A stretch of 64,000 nt of DNA, from contig NZ_NHPP01000010.1 in assembly GCF_002838835.1 (NCBI RefSeq), forward strand, positions 62,001 through 126,000, given 5' to 3'. Every line of letters begins with the position of its first letter. Position 1 is the stretch's first letter. Shown one piece after another: positions 7,533 through 17,089 of this stretch. Under the pieces are notes generated by a model that worked only from the letters and a program-made list of their open reading frames with translations, was not told where the DNA came from and did no database searches. Both the position numbers and the translations under genes were made by a program. The stretch is from Siphonobacter sp. SORGH_AS_0500 (GTDB lineage Bacteria > Bacteroidota > Bacteroidia > Cytophagales > Spirosomataceae).

Positions 7533-9842
7533 TTAAAAGTTGAATTTCGTTCGAAGGCTGATATTTATTCCCTGTTCGTCAGCATAATACCGAAAACGGT
7601 CTAGATAATCTCGGTAAGCAGTGTTGAATATATTTTGAACGCTCAAGCTCACATCCAGATTCTTTTTATGAAGTGGAATGGAAGTACCTAACGCCGCATT
7701 CCAGAGCCAGTAGGCTGCTGGTGGAGGAGCAAAGTCACTGTTTGGGGGGACCCTGATTTGCTTGGCTACGTAGGAATGGCCCGCCTGGAGGTAAAGTTTA
7801 TCCAGTCGCCAACCGGGCTTTGTCCATGCATAACGAAGCGAGTTTTCCAGCCGATCAGGAGGAATTTGAACTAGCCGAACGTCGTTTTTAACGTCCATTA
7901 CCCGAACCATTGCATATTTACTTTGTATAGTTAAATGATTGGTTATCAAATAACTAAAGGAAAGGTCAATTCCCTGAAAAAGAGCATCTACCTGTGTATA
8001 TTTAAAATACGGAAATGCCCCCCGGATGGTAAGGATAGGCGTAGCCTGGGGTTGCAGGTAAATAAAATTATGGATGTAATTACGGTAGAAAGAAACTTCA
8101 GCCGTCAAGCGTTTGCTACTGTATTGAGTCGTCCAGTCAAGATTAAAAGCCGTTTCGGGTTGCAGGTTGGCGTCGCCTTCTTCATACGCTGCTGCTCCGT
8201 GGTGAACGCCTGCACTGTATAATTCATTGATGGAAGGAGGCCGCCAGGCCACCCCAGCATTCAGCCGTGTATTCCATGCTTTCCCGAAGCGACGCACGAG
8301 ACCCAAACTGCCCGATACGTTACCAAATCGCATATACTTATATTCCCGAACTCCGCGACGAGGAAAAAGAGTAACTCGCTGATAACGAAAGTCATATCGT
8401 ACGCCTGCCTCTAGATCCCATTGTTCACTGCTGTACTTTTCAAGCCAGAATAACCCCGCTGTTCCTTGTCTGAAATTAGGAATCAGGGGCCGGCCATAAA
8501 CCAGATTTCGTTGGTATTGAAGACTTAATCCTGCTGATCCCGTGATTCTTTGGGCAATGGGTCGATGCTCGTAAACCAGATCTCCCGTATAGGTCGAGAT
8601 TTCAAAGTTAAGTTCAGGTCGGTTTAAAGCCGCTAAACTATCATTTCGGGGTCGGTGAAGATCGTACTCTGCCCGTTTGTTTCGTTGACGAGCCAGCGTT
8701 AACGACCACAGGCCTTTTTCGGAGGGTGAATAACTGATTTTCAGCTTCTCAAGACTATGGGATACTTGCTGATAAGGACGCCCAATGGCATAACTAAAAC
8801 CACTTTTTACGAACGGTTCTCCATTTTTAAGTACATTTTCCAGGTCACTAACACTGCCAATGTGCGAACCACTGAAAATACCTAGTTTAGTATCAAAATG
8901 GCTGGCGAATCCTTCCAGATTCCAGTTACCGTGACGGTAACCCACCGCCAGCGAATAGTTACCTTCGGCAATGCCCGTGTTATCTAAAAAATAATGAGGA
9001 GTTCGAATATTACCGCCCCTTTTGAGCGTTCCCTGTACCCGCCAGCCTAATCCGGGTAGTGCTTTTAAGCCCCCTTCTACCTGTAAAGAAGCTACGCCCT
9101 GACGCCCATTAGAGAAGCCAACTAAATTTGCTTCGCCTTGTATATCAGTATGTTGTGAAATAGGGGCAGGCTCTACCAGCACCACTCCGGCAATTGCTTC
9201 AGGACCATAGCGAACGCCAGCGGCTCCTTTTACCACCGTAAGTTGTTTGGCAACAAAAGGGTCAATTTCGGGAGCGTGTTCGCTGCCCCATTGCTGTCCT
9301 TCCTGACGAATGCCATTGTTCAAAATCAGGACTCGATTGGAGTGCATGCCGTGAATAATGGGCTTACCAATGCTACTGCCCGTTTGAAGGGTTGATACAC
9401 CCGTAACGTTTTTCAAAGCATCGGCCAGACTTTGCCCCCGGGTCTGATCCAGAGCTTCTCCCGATAACACCGAACGATTCAGCGTAGAATTCTCCAGCTT
9501 ATGAGCCGTAACGGTTACGTTTTGCAGGTGAATGTCTTCTTCTTCCAGATGAAGATTTTGCTCTACTTCTTCATGAATAAGATTAACAGAAAGAGTATCA
9601 GACTGATAACCAATGAGTTTACAAATTAGAGTATACTTACCCTGGCACAAACCCCTAAGCACATATTTCCCGGAACCGTCGGTAAGAGTCGTCCGATTTA
9701 TTTCCGGTAAGAACAAAACAGCTCCGGCGACGGGTTTGCCGGTTTGATGCTCATTCACTTCTCCTTTCAGTACACAGTTACAATTCTGGGCTCGCACCGA
9801 CCCCGTTAGTAACAGTCCCCCAATCAATAACCAACGCATCAT
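7533..9842 (-). CDS. TonB-dependent outer membrane receptor (metal/siderophore type)
   Basis: About 769 residues from ATG 9842 (MMRWLLIGGLLLTGSVRAQ signal peptide). An ATG at 9851 is also possible. A longer frame to 9887 is unlikely because a promoter -7 box lies at 9868-9875. A CarboxypepD_reg-like domain (GEVNEHQTGKPVAGAVLFLPE) is followed by a plug (DALKNVTGVSTLQTGSSIGKP, HGMHSNRVLILNNGIRQEG) and a 22-strand barrel ending in LRTKFNF. It imports a ligand through the outer membrane with TonB energy. The plug HGMHSNR segment resembles metal-type (OprC-like) receptors; the substrate is not certain. It has no SusD partner. Confidence 0.85.
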   Translation of the reverse strand: MMRWLLIGGLLLTGSVRAQNCNCVLKGEVNEHQTGKPVAGAVLFLPEINRTTLTDGSGKYVLRGLCQGKYTLICKLIGYQSDTLSVNLIHEEVEQNLHLEEEDIHLQNVTVTAHKLENSTLNRSVLSGEALDQTRGQSLADALKNVTGVSTLQTGSSIGKPIIHGMHSNRVLILNNGIRQEGQQWGSEHAPEIDPFVAKQLTVVKGAAGVRYGPEAIAGVVLVEPAPISQHTDIQGEANLVGFSNGRQGVASLQVEGGLKALPGLGWRVQGTLKRGGNIRTPHYFLDNTGIAEGNYSLAVGYRHGNWNLEGFASHFDTKLGIFSGSHIGSVSDLENVLKNGEPFVKSGFSYAIGRPYQQVSHSLEKLKISYSPSEKGLWSLTLARQRNKRAEYDLHRPRNDSLAALNRPELNFEISTYTGDLVYEHRPIAQRITGSAGLSLQYQRNLVYGRPLIPNFRQGTAGLFWLEKYSSEQWDLEAGVRYDFRYQRVTLFPRRGVREYKYMRFGNVSGSLGLVRRFGKAWNTRLNAGVAWRPPSINELYSAGVHHGAAAYEEGDANLQPETAFNLDWTTQYSSKRLTAEVSFYRNYIHNFIYLQPQATPILTIRGAFPYFKYTQVDALFQGIDLSFSYLITNHLTIQSKYAMVRVMDVKNDVRLVQIPPDRLENSLRYAWTKPGWRLDKLYLQAGHSYVAKQIRVPPNSDFAPPPAAYWLWNAALGTSIPLHKKNLDVSLSVQNIFNTAYRDYLDRFRYYADEQGINISLRTKFNF

Positions 9843-9867
9843 GAATTCCATCGCTTGAATGTAACGA

Positions 9868-9899
9868 CAAAAGTAACGTATGTGCAACAGTATTGCAAA
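9868..9899 (-). promoter_or_regulatory. Bacteroidetes-type promoter for TonB receptor
   Basis: On the minus strand: TTTG (9899-9896), 20-base spacer, TACTTTTG (9875-9868), matching TTTG / TAnnTTTG. The predicted start near 9862 leaves a very short leader before ATG 9851/9842, which argues against the longer upstream reading frame. Confidence 0.65.
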
Positions 9900-10182
9900 A
9901 AGACAGATTATGGAATGAATTTTGAGTGTATATGACCAGGTAGGTTGTTTAATAATTTATTAAAATCAATTAGTCAAAAGGCTGTGGCCCGGTTTTTTAA
10001 TATTAATTCCCGATTGTTCAACCTAGAGTCCAGTTTTGTTAAACACCTGATTTGCTGGGTGAAACCTGATTTGAACCGTTCGATCAAAAATTCACGCAAG
10101 ATTTTTTATTGCTAGGACATAAACATAATATTGTTTAACCTAATAAATAATTTCATTAAACAAACGTCGCCTTATTCAGCCC

Positions 10183-10695
10183 ATGACTGCTCTTGAATTT
10201 ACTCATCACGTTGGACACGTCTCGAAATCACTGCGGCCTTTTGCACTACGATTAACGAAGGATGTTGAAGAGGCCAATGATTTATTACAAGACACGTTAC
10301 TCAAAGCTTTCACCAATCGTGATAAGTATGCGGACGGCACTAATATCAAAGCCTGGCTTTATACGATTATGAAAAACACGTTCATTACAAACTATCAGCG
10401 GATGGTGCGTAAGAACACGTTTATTGATACATCAGACGACTTATATTACTTAAACTCGCTGGAGAGTTCTACCGACAATCAAGCTTATTCAACCTTTGCT
10501 CTGGAAGACATTAATGCCGCCATTCACGTATTGGACGATTCTCACAAAACGCCCTTTATGATGTATTTTCAAGGCTACAAATACCACGAGATTGCTGATC
10601 GTCTGCAAATTCCCATCGGTACCGTGAAGAACCGAATTCACTTGGCCCGCAAGGAATTAAAAGATCAGTTGAGCATGTACGAATACGCGTACTAG
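10183..10695 (+). CDS. ECF RNA polymerase sigma factor of the carotenoid locus
   Basis: 170 residues: sigma region 2 (VEEANDLLQDTLLKAF, then KAWLYTIMKNTFI) and region 4 helix-turn-helix (YHEIADRLQIPIGTVKNRIHLARKEL). It lies directly before crtI and crtB in the same direction, so a role in switching on carotenoid synthesis is inferred (compare CarQ in Myxococcus). No anti-sigma gene is adjacent. The upstream 295 bases to the TonB receptor are AT-rich and lack a clear TAnnTTTG box, so it may be read from another promoter type. Confidence 0.9.
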   Translation: MTALEFTHHVGHVSKSLRPFALRLTKDVEEANDLLQDTLLKAFTNRDKYADGTNIKAWLYTIMKNTFITNYQRMVRKNTFIDTSDDLYYLNSLESSTDNQAYSTFALEDINAAIHVLDDSHKTPFMMYFQGYKYHEIADRLQIPIGTVKNRIHLARKELKDQLSMYEYAY

Positions 10696-10720
10696 GACCT
10701 TCATCTTGATTAGAATAACG

Positions 10721-10745
10721 AAGCCGGATTCTCCCGGCTTTTTTT
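10721..10745 (+). terminator. Terminator after ECF sigma gene
   Basis: A 7-base perfect stem (aagccgg / ccggctt) with a 6-base loop and a T-run, 25 bases after the sigma stop. It separates the regulator transcript from crtI. Confidence 0.8.
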
Positions 10746-10808
10746 GTGTCTACTCCCCAAACAATTTGACTTCGTCCCAGTTAGACTGGTAGTATTTTAA
10801 GTAATTTC

Positions 10809-12293
10809 ATGGGCAAACGAGTAATTGTTATTGGTGCCGGTTTTTCGGGCTTAGCCGCCGCCACCGCTCTGGCGGATCAGGGGTATGAAGTAACCATACT
10901 AGAGAAAAATGAGTCGGCTGGAGGACGGGCCCGAAAGTTTGAAACCCAGGGTTTTGTCTTTGACATGGGCCCGAGTTGGTACTGGATGCCCGATGTGTTT
11001 GAAAAGTATTTTGCTCAATTCGGTAAAAAGCCTTCCGACTACTACCAGCTCATCCGTCTAGATCCTTCCTATTGCGTGGTTTTTGGCTCTAACGATGCCG
11101 TAGATCTTCCCGCCAGTTTGCCCAAACTTGAAGCTTTGTTTGAAAAGCTGGAACCCGGTGCCGCCCAAAACCTTCAAAAGTTTCTCAAGCAGGCAGCCTA
11201 TAAGTATGACGTCGGAATGAATACATTCGTCTGGAAACCCAGCCGAAGCATTACCGAGTTCTTGAGCTTTAAATTACTGCTGGACGTGAGTCGTCTGGAT
11301 GTGCTGCAATCGTTTCATTCCCATATTCGGAAATACTTCAGGCACGAGCGAATTCTCAAGCTCATGGAATTTCCAATTCTGTTTTTAGGAGCCCTTCCTG
11401 AAAACACACCGGCTATGTACAGTTTGATGAATTATGCGGAAATTGCTCTGGGTACCTGGTATCCCATGGGCGGCATGCACGAAATCGTCAAAGCGATGGT
11501 GCAGCTGGCCGAAGAGAAAGGCGTTCAGATTAATTACGAAGAAGAGGTGCAGGAATTGGTCATCAAGGATGAAAAGGTACGGCAAGTTGTGACCACGACG
11601 GGCACTTATCACGCCGATGCAGTGGTAGCGGGGGCCGATTATCATCACGTAGAAGATCGGTTGCTGAAACCCGAGTATCGGAATTATTCCGAAAGCTACT
11701 GGCAAAAGCGAATTCTGGCTCCGTCCTGTGTGCTATATTATTTAGGGGTAAATCGCCGGGTAGATAAGCTGATTCATCATAACTTATTCTTTGACGAAGA
11801 CTTCGGGCTGCATTCGCACGAAATCTATACCGAGCCGAAATGGCCCAGTAAACCTTTGTTTTACGTATCCGCTCCCTCCAAAACCGATCCTTCGGTGGCT
11901 CCTGAGGGTTGTGAGAATTTATTCGTTCTCATTCCCGTGGCTCCCGACCTGGAAGGGGATACCGAAGCCACTCGTGACTATTATTATAATATGGTTATGG
12001 AGCGGCTGGAGCGTTACGTAGGTCACGACATTCGCAGTCATGTGGTTTATAAACGTAGTTACGCCCATTCGGATTTTATACAGGATTATCACGCCTTTAA
12101 GGGTAATGCTTACGGATTAGCTAATACGCTCAGCCAAACAGCTTTATTAAAACCTACGCTTAAAAGTTATAAGGTAAAAAATTTGTATTATACTGGTCAG
12201 TTAACGGTTCCTGGCCCCGGCGTACCGCCATCCCTGATTTCGGGACTAGTGGTAGCTCAGGAATTAGACCGCGAACAGAAAAAGAGAGTATAG
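10809..12293 (+). CDS. crtI: Phytoene desaturase
   Basis: 494 residues. CrtI converts colourless phytoene to lycopene or related carotenoids using FAD. The N-terminal dinucleotide loop VIVIGAGFSGLAAATALA is at residues 5-22, then the ExxxxGGRA segment (EKNESAGGRARKF). The C-terminal flavin signature is YYTGQLTVPGPGVPPSLISG. Full length. crtB follows 38 bases downstream; together they form the core carotenoid operon. Confidence 0.95.
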   Translation: MGKRVIVIGAGFSGLAAATALADQGYEVTILEKNESAGGRARKFETQGFVFDMGPSWYWMPDVFEKYFAQFGKKPSDYYQLIRLDPSYCVVFGSNDAVDLPASLPKLEALFEKLEPGAAQNLQKFLKQAAYKYDVGMNTFVWKPSRSITEFLSFKLLLDVSRLDVLQSFHSHIRKYFRHERILKLMEFPILFLGALPENTPAMYSLMNYAEIALGTWYPMGGMHEIVKAMVQLAEEKGVQINYEEEVQELVIKDEKVRQVVTTTGTYHADAVVAGADYHHVEDRLLKPEYRNYSESYWQKRILAPSCVLYYLGVNRRVDKLIHHNLFFDEDFGLHSHEIYTEPKWPSKPLFYVSAPSKTDPSVAPEGCENLFVLIPVAPDLEGDTEATRDYYYNMVMERLERYVGHDIRSHVVYKRSYAHSDFIQDYHAFKGNAYGLANTLSQTALLKPTLKSYKVKNLYYTGQLTVPGPGVPPSLISGLVVAQELDREQKKRV

Positions 12294-12331
12294 TTTTTTT
12301 AGGGTTTTATCCTTACTAAACCTACGGCAAA

Positions 12332-13173
12332 TTGATGAAAAATATGATGGCATTATACGAACAAACGACACTGGAGTGCAGTCGGCTCATTACCCAACGC
12401 TACAGCACGTCGTTTACTTTAGGCATTAAAACACTGGACCGAAAGTTCCACTGGGCCATTTATGCCATCTATGGATTCGTTCGATATGCGGACGAAATCG
12501 TGGACACTTTTCATGATTTTGATAAAAAAGACTTACTGCTGCGTTTTAAAAAAGATACCTATCAGGCCATTGAAGAAGGTATCAGCCTGAATCCGGTGCT
12601 GCATTCCTTTCAGAAAGTAGTCAATCAATTTGGCATCGAGCGAGAGCTTATTGAAGCCTTTCTGATTTCTATGGAAATGGACTTGGACGAAACCAGTTAT
12701 ACCAAAAATGACTATGAAACGTACATCTACGGTTCTGCCGAAGTGGTTGGACTGATGTGTCTTCGGGTGTTTTGTGAAGGTGACTGTAACGAATATAACT
12801 CCCTGAGTGAACCCGCCCGCCGGCTGGGTTCGGCTTTTCAGAAAGTAAATTTCTTGCGGGATATTAAATCCGATTTTCACGACCGGGGCCGAGTATATTT
12901 TCCCGGTGTAGATTTCAATAGTTTTTCAGCCAAAGACAAACTTATCATCGAAGACGACATTCAACAGGATTTTGATGCGGCTCTTGTAGGTATTCGGCGA
13001 TTGCCTCGTTCGGCCCGGATGGGAGTATATCTGGCCTATTGTTATTATTTGCGACTTTTTGCCAAAATCAAGGCCGTACCTTTTGCCCGAATTCAGGAAG
13101 AACGAATTCGAGTGCAGATTTTCAAAAACTCATGATGCTGGCCAAAACATACGTTTCCTATCGGACCATTTAA
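12332..13173 (+). CDS. crtB: Phytoene synthase, frameshifted near the C-terminus
   Basis: Phytoene/squalene synthase family: joins two geranylgeranyl diphosphates to phytoene. Both Asp-rich sites are present: YADEIVDTF near residue 50 and FLRDIKSDFHDRGRVYFP near 175. The frame as read stops at 13135 after RIRVQIFKNS. One missing C near 13113 (gtgc for gtgcc) restores DFQKLMMLAKTYVSYRTI, ending at 13173, about 280 residues, the normal length. The missing base is more likely a consensus error than decay, because active sites and the rest are intact. The exact start among several Met codons (12332-12350) is uncertain. Confidence 0.88.
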
Positions 13174-13184
13174 TGGAGGTTGGT

Positions 13185-13233
13185 AAATAAAAGAGCAGCT
13201 TTTTGTTTAGAGCAGAAAGCTGCTCTTTTATTT
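13185..13233 (+). terminator. Terminator after crtB
   Basis: 16-base perfect arms (13185-13200 and 13218-13233) with core agagcagct / agctgctct and A/T flanks giving a T-run on the plus strand. It begins 12 bases after the restored crtB stop. Confidence 0.85.
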
Positions 13234-13764
13234 GCTATCCCATAGTATTCAAAATCAACTAAAGCCAAGTAAAAGCTTAATTTCTAGGCTTATAGCTGCA
13301 TTTTACGTTAACATCCATTCGCAGGTGGTACCTCAAAGACCAAATAAAAATATAATTATTTACATAATATAGTTGACATATTCCGACTTAGGTAATATTC
13401 TGAGTTTATTAAAATAGGTTTATTATTAATCTAAGTTTTATAAAAAAACATAGTAAGTGTATTGACTATATTGAAAAACGACTAATTTTATTCCAGATTT
13501 TTAGTAAACGGTCAGTTTAGGTCCATTTTGAGGTTGAAGGTAGTCTTATAAAGAAATTGGATTTAAGTAATAGTTGCCCATTATCCGTTTACAATCTCCG
13601 CCCGGTATAGAAACATTCATTATCCTTATATAACAGAAATCGGTGACCTGCCAGGGTCACCGATTTCAAGTACTGGAAATTTCGTCTGTAACGCCAATCA
13701 CTCGACGAAACTCCGGTTTTGATTTCCATGTGTCTGTTTACATGTACCAAAACAAAGCAAAAGT
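13234..13764. other. AT-rich leader region of the first SusC gene
   Basis: 531 bases without a gene. The first 370 bases are AT-rich and show no clear TAnnTTTG box. A strong hairpin lies at 13636-13667. The long distance suggests a long untranslated leader or distal promoter for the SusC/SusD pair. Confidence 0.4.
13636..13667 (+). promoter_or_regulatory. Strong hairpin in SusC leader
   Basis: 13-base perfect arms (gaaatcggtgacc / ggtcaccgatttc) with a 6-base loop, 98 bases before the SusC ATG, with no T-run after it. The other two SusC genes in the window have comparable leader hairpins (34865-34899 and 63165-63190). Confidence 0.55.
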
Positions 13765-16700
13765 ATGAAAAAAAAGTACCACACTCTCCTGGAGGTGGCT
13801 GGGCAAAGGAATTTTAAGAGTAAATTAATTCTCCCCGCACTGGTCCTGGGATTAAGCCCGATTGTTTCCGGGGTAAACTTGTCCGAAAAAGTAAAAGTGC
13901 CTACCAGTCTGACTATCAGTGCCCCTGTTGATCGCGTGATTACAGGAAAGGTAACAGACAAGGAATCAAAAGAAGGGTTACCGGGTGTGTCGGTTCAGGT
14001 CAAAGGAACCAGCATCGGTACTACGACGGATGCTCAGGGCAGATACAAACTGAGCGTTCCCGACCAGCAAAGTGTAGTGGTGTTTTCGTTCGTGGGCTAC
14101 ACGCCAATTGAACAACCCATTTCTTCACAAACTACACTGGACGTTGAATTAGCCACTAATTCAAAAGACTTAACGGAAGTATTAGTGGTGGGCTACGGTA
14201 CGCAAACCAAGAAAGAGTTTACGGGTTCGGCAGCAAGTATCAATAGTGAGAAACTCAAAGAAATTCCCGTGCAAAGTTTTGACCAGGCTCTGGCGGGCCG
14301 GGCAGCCGGGGTGAATATTGCCGTAGCCAATGGCGTACTTAATAATGCTCCCGTCATTCGGATTCGGGGGATCAACTCGATTTCTCTAAGTTCCTATCCA
14401 TTAATTGTAGTGGATGGTATCCCTTTAACCACTGGTAGTGTGGGTAACGGTAACGTCCCCAATAACCCGCTGGGGGATATTAACCCTTCGGATATTGAGT
14501 CCATTGATGTGTTGAAAGATGCTGCTTCCACGGCCATTTACGGTTCGCGGGCGGCAGCTGGGGTGCTGTTAATCACCACAAAAAGAGGGAAAGAAGGACG
14601 GGTGAAAGTGGGTTACGACGGCTGGGTCGGTGTGACGAGTCCCGTGCGTTTGCCTAAACTGCTCAACGCTGATGAGTACATGATGATTAAAAACGAGGCC
14701 GTTAACAACAGGAAGATTTTAGAAGGTAGAGCTAATGATCCAAATGTACCCTCGGAATTATTTTTTCAGGCTCGTCGCTCAGATGGCTCTATTATTAATA
14801 CTAACACTAACTGGTATGATTATATCTTTCAGAATGGCGTATCACAGAATCACGCCGTTAATGTAAGTGGGGGAAGTAAAACAACGAGTTACTTCTTTTC
14901 GACAAACTATTCAGATCAGAATGGTATCCTGAGAACCAATAATTTCAAGCGTAAAGGTATCCGTTTGAATCTGGATCATCAGGTTAATAAATGGCTGAAG
15001 CTAAGGGGAAGTATTAATTATACTAACTCTTTTAACAAGTCACCCAATTCTGGCTCACTGGAGGGTAATGCACAACTTATCGTGGGGGCTGCCCGGATGG
15101 CCTATACGTTGGCACCTAACGTAGCAGCTTATAAAGAGGATGGTACCCCTAACATCAGGGATGTAAACGCAGGATCTATCAATGACGGAGGACCTATCAA
15201 TAATGATGGGAACAAAGTGGTTAGTGTTTATTTTAACCCTGTCGCACTTTTTAAGCTGGCGAGTTATACTTCTGAAAATGATCGTATCCTGGCTAATATC
15301 GGTGCGACTTTTAGTCTTCTGAAAGGGCTTAGTTTTACAACTAATTACTCTATTGACCGTCTAAGAAATGAGAATATTACCTCATTAAGTGCTGTCCGGG
15401 GGAGTAGTTCTACTACTAATGGTTCGGTTACAAACATAACGGGTCTTCGCAACAACTGGAACTTTACGAATACCCTTAATTACGACACTCGTTTTGGAAA
15501 AAGCCACCTGACTGCATTGCTAGGTTATGATGCTCAGGTATTTGATACTAACATATGGGGAGTGAACGTAACTCAGGCGGCTGACCCTTACTTTGATGAT
15601 TACCAGGGAACATGGGGTAATATTACGCCTTCAGGAAACAGCCTCTTTAATCGATCCTTCCTGTCGATGTTCTCACGGGTAACGTATGACTTTAATGACC
15701 GTTACTTTTTTACGATAAACTTTAGAAGGGATGGTAATTCTTCTTTAGGATCAGATAAGAAGTGGGGTAACTTCGGAGGTATCTCTGGTGGCTGGTCTTT
15801 GTCCGAAGAAGAATTCTACAAAGCTTCTTCGCTGAGCAAGGTCATGACCAGTGCTAAGCTGAGAGCTAGCTGGGGACGGGTAGGAAATGGGAACCTTAAC
15901 AGCCCATATGCTTCTTTAAACCTATATTCTTCATCGCTTTACGGAACGGTGCCTACCTGGGCATATAATCAGGCGGGCAATGCCAATTTAGGTTGGGAGA
16001 CTTCGCAACAGACCAACGTAGGAGCTGACCTGGATTTCTGGAATGGTAAGCTTCAGGTAGAATTAACGTATTTTAATAATAACGTTGATGGCTTGATTCT
16101 GAATGTTCCACAAGCCCCATCCAAGGGAATCCCTAATAACGCTATTTTATCTAACGTAGGATCCTTATCTAACAAAGGACTTGAATTAGGCATTAACTCG
16201 ACGGTAATTCGTAAATCGGACTTCTCCTGGAATATCAGCTTCAACTATTCCCGTCTGAGTAACAAAGTGACCTCTTTGGCTAGTGATGGGAAGCCTATTT
16301 TAAGCACTACTGCCAGTTCAGCTAATATCTTCAATATCACACAGGTAGGTTCGTCGGTAGGGACGCTCTACGGTGCTATTACCGACGGTATTAACCCTGA
16401 AAACGGACAGCGTATTTTCATTAACGCTGCTGGAGAGCGGGTGCAGTATAGTTTGGCAGTTCCTACTGATGGAAATTCCTGGACATATCTGGATGGGAGA
16501 GCTGCCCCTGCTATTACAGCTAATGACTACAAACCTATGGGTAATGCTCTGCCTAAATGGTATGGTGGATTTAATAATACGTTCCGTTATAAGAACTTTG
16601 ATCTGAATGTAAACTTTACCTACTCTGGTGGTAACTACATTTTAAACGGGAATACGGGTACCTGGCTGGATCAACGGATGTTTAATAACTCCAAAAAAGT

Positions 16701-17055
16701 ACTCAATCGCTGGACAACTCCGGGTCAAGTTACGGATGTACCTCGTCTGGTTTATGGAGACAACTTTGCTGCGGCTAATATTCCAAACATTTCAGCTTAT
16801 GTAGAGAAAGGAGATTTCCTTCGGTTGCAAAACCTGGTGTTAGGCTACAAACTACCTGCTGCTGTATTTGGACAATCGGGTATTAGCTCGCTTCGTGTGT
16901 ATGCCCAGGCCTCTAATGTATTTCTTCTTACGAAGTACTCAGGCGTAGAACCTGAATCTTCCGTAAATGGCAATACTAATACTTCACCAGGTATTGAATA
17001 TAACTCTTTGGGGAATGGCCGTACCATCACGTTTGGTGTGAATCTTAGCTTCTAG
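13765..17055 (+). CDS. SusC/RagA-type TonB-linked outer membrane protein
   Basis: 1096 residues. After a hydrophobic leader comes a CarboxypepD_reg-like domain (VITGKVTDKESKEGLPGVSVQVKGT, about 58-135), then the TonB-linked signature VLVVGYGTQTKKEFTGS, the plug (PVIRIRGINSISLSSYPLIVVDG, DVLKDAASTAIYGSRAAAGVLLITT) and a long barrel ending TFGVNLSF. There is no STN domain, so it is unlikely to signal through a FecR/sigma pair. It forms a nutrient import complex with the SusD lipoprotein 34 bases downstream. The transported glycan or peptide cannot be named; no degradative enzymes lie nearby. Confidence 0.93.
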   Translation: MKKKYHTLLEVAGQRNFKSKLILPALVLGLSPIVSGVNLSEKVKVPTSLTISAPVDRVITGKVTDKESKEGLPGVSVQVKGTSIGTTTDAQGRYKLSVPDQQSVVVFSFVGYTPIEQPISSQTTLDVELATNSKDLTEVLVVGYGTQTKKEFTGSAASINSEKLKEIPVQSFDQALAGRAAGVNIAVANGVLNNAPVIRIRGINSISLSSYPLIVVDGIPLTTGSVGNGNVPNNPLGDINPSDIESIDVLKDAASTAIYGSRAAAGVLLITTKRGKEGRVKVGYDGWVGVTSPVRLPKLLNADEYMMIKNEAVNNRKILEGRANDPNVPSELFFQARRSDGSIINTNTNWYDYIFQNGVSQNHAVNVSGGSKTTSYFFSTNYSDQNGILRTNNFKRKGIRLNLDHQVNKWLKLRGSINYTNSFNKSPNSGSLEGNAQLIVGAARMAYTLAPNVAAYKEDGTPNIRDVNAGSINDGGPINNDGNKVVSVYFNPVALFKLASYTSENDRILANIGATFSLLKGLSFTTNYSIDRLRNENITSLSAVRGSSSTTNGSVTNITGLRNNWNFTNTLNYDTRFGKSHLTALLGYDAQVFDTNIWGVNVTQAADPYFDDYQGTWGNITPSGNSLFNRSFLSMFSRVTYDFNDRYFFTINFRRDGNSSLGSDKKWGNFGGISGGWSLSEEEFYKASSLSKVMTSAKLRASWGRVGNGNLNSPYASLNLYSSSLYGTVPTWAYNQAGNANLGWETSQQTNVGADLDFWNGKLQVELTYFNNNVDGLILNVPQAPSKGIPNNAILSNVGSLSNKGLELGINSTVIRKSDFSWNISFNYSRLSNKVTSLASDGKPILSTTASSANIFNITQVGSSVGTLYGAITDGINPENGQRIFINAAGERVQYSLAVPTDGNSWTYLDGRAAPAITANDYKPMGNALPKWYGGFNNTFRYKNFDLNVNFTYSGGNYILNGNTGTWLDQRMFNNSKKVLNRWTTPGQVTDVPRLVYGDNFAAANIPNISAYVEKGDFLRLQNLVLGYKLPAAVFGQSGISSLRVYAQASNVFLLTKYSGVEPESSVNGNTNTSPGIEYNSLGNGRTITFGVNLSF

Positions 17056-17089
17056 AAATGATCTTCTGAATGGATTAAGCAATCTTGGC

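Noticed and set aside
9843..9887. Upstream extension of the TonB receptor to 9887
   Set aside because: It would place the promoter -7 box inside the coding sequence and move the signal peptide inward.
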